This document shows, piece by piece, positions 5,280 to 5,422 of a DNA stretch of 5,422 nt (its first letter is position 1; each line of letters begins with the position of its first letter). The stretch lies in assembly GCA_938023905.1 (NCBI GenBank), contig CALJCO010000127.1, positions 1 to 5,422 on the forward strand. Direction: 5' to 3'. This DNA is from an uncultured Collinsella sp. GTDB lineage: Bacteria; Actinomycetota; Coriobacteriia; Coriobacteriales; Coriobacteriaceae. The notes beneath the pieces were generated by a model, which saw nothing but the letters and a program-made list of their open reading frames with translations, was not told the origin of the DNA and did no database searches. The translations under genes were made by a program, and so were the position numbers.

Positions 5280-5409
5280 GGCGGGGGCCGGGCTTGGTTT
5301 TCAGAACGTCCTCGACCATGTGTGGCGCCTTGTCCTGCTCCTTCGGAGCTGCGGACAAGGCGCCACACTGGTCTGCGGAATGTTCTGAAAACCAAGCCCG
5401 GCCCCCGCC
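5280..5409. repeat. Nested inverted repeat E2, a near-continuous 130-base hairpin
   Basis: Outer arms 5280-5307 and 5382-5409 are perfect complements over 28 bases. Inside them come GTCC (5308-5311) facing GGAAT (5377-5381), then ACCA (5315-5318) facing TGGT (5369-5372), then perfect 16-base arms (5320-5335 and 5353-5368), then GCTCC-TTC-GGAGC at the tip (5337-5349). Together about 58 pairs form one rod, broken by small asymmetric internal loops. The core GTCCT...TGCGGA occurs twice: once outside the inner arms (5308-5312 and 5374-5379) and once at the tip (5332-5336 and 5350-5355). It starts 14 bases after the asd stop. No T-run follows the right arm, so it is not a canonical terminator, though it would fold in an asd read-through transcript. 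GCGGTG flanks it on both sides (5265-5270 and 5411-5416), which may be chance. Confidence 0.88.
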
Positions 5410-5422
5410 TGCGGTGACTCGG

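Noticed and set aside
4105..5358. 417-codon minus-strand open frame antisense to asd
   Set aside because: Antisense to asd, runs into E2 and has no recognisable domain; explained by codon bias.
5265..5416. GCGGTG on both sides of E2 as a target-site duplication
   Set aside because: Six bases of GC-rich sequence, one copy overlapping the asd stop codon and not abutting the arms symmetrically; likely chance, kept only as a remark.
1..5422. CRISPR array, tRNA, rRNA, insertion sequence or phage genes
   Set aside because: No regularly spaced repeats, no cloverleaf-like segment, no transposase or integrase motif in any frame; all coding space is filled by biosynthetic genes.

Overview
This window is a compact aspartate-family amino-acid locus from a high-GC bacterium. 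It holds four genes in two divergent pairs: thrB and thrC on the minus strand (thrB runs off the left edge), and lysC and asd on the plus strand. GC is high throughout, third codon positions are strongly G/C, and the non-coding strand carries long spurious reading frames. The general look of the proteins (a 462-residue monofunctional aspartokinase and a 505-residue threonine synthase, both recalling Clostridia-type versions) and the base composition suggest a Coriobacteriia actinobacterium such as Collinsella or a relative. That placement is inference from memory, not a search.

Layout from left to right: 1-855 thrB (homoserine kinase, minus, C-terminal end outside the window); 856-1056 intergenic, with the thrB ribosome binding site, a 106-base nested inverted repeat (871-976, called E1) and a rho-independent terminator for thrC (1012-1047); 1057-2574 thrC (threonine synthase, minus); 2575-2678 a 104-base divergent control region; 2679-4067 lysC (aspartokinase, plus); 4068-4239 a structured 172-base spacer with a dyad, an 11-base tandem repeat and a terminator-like hairpin; 4240-5265 asd (aspartate-semialdehyde dehydrogenase, plus); 5280-5409 a second nested inverted repeat (E2) that can fold as one rod of about 58 base pairs.

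The pathway logic is clear. LysC phosphorylates aspartate and Asd reduces aspartyl phosphate to the semialdehyde, the branch point to lysine and to homoserine. ThrB phosphorylates homoserine and ThrC converts O-phosphohomoserine to threonine. Homoserine dehydrogenase (hom) is the missing step and is not in the window; it may lie beyond thrB.

The genes are ordinary. The most interesting signal is non-coding: E1 and E2 have unrelated, perfectly self-complementary arms but share a small core, GTCCT on the left side and TGCGGA on the right, always in the same orientation. The core occurs three times, because E2 holds one copy nested inside another. Conserved core plus divergent but still perfectly paired arms is what a dispersed structured-repeat family would look like. 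Only two elements are visible here, so this remains a hypothesis to test genome-wide.
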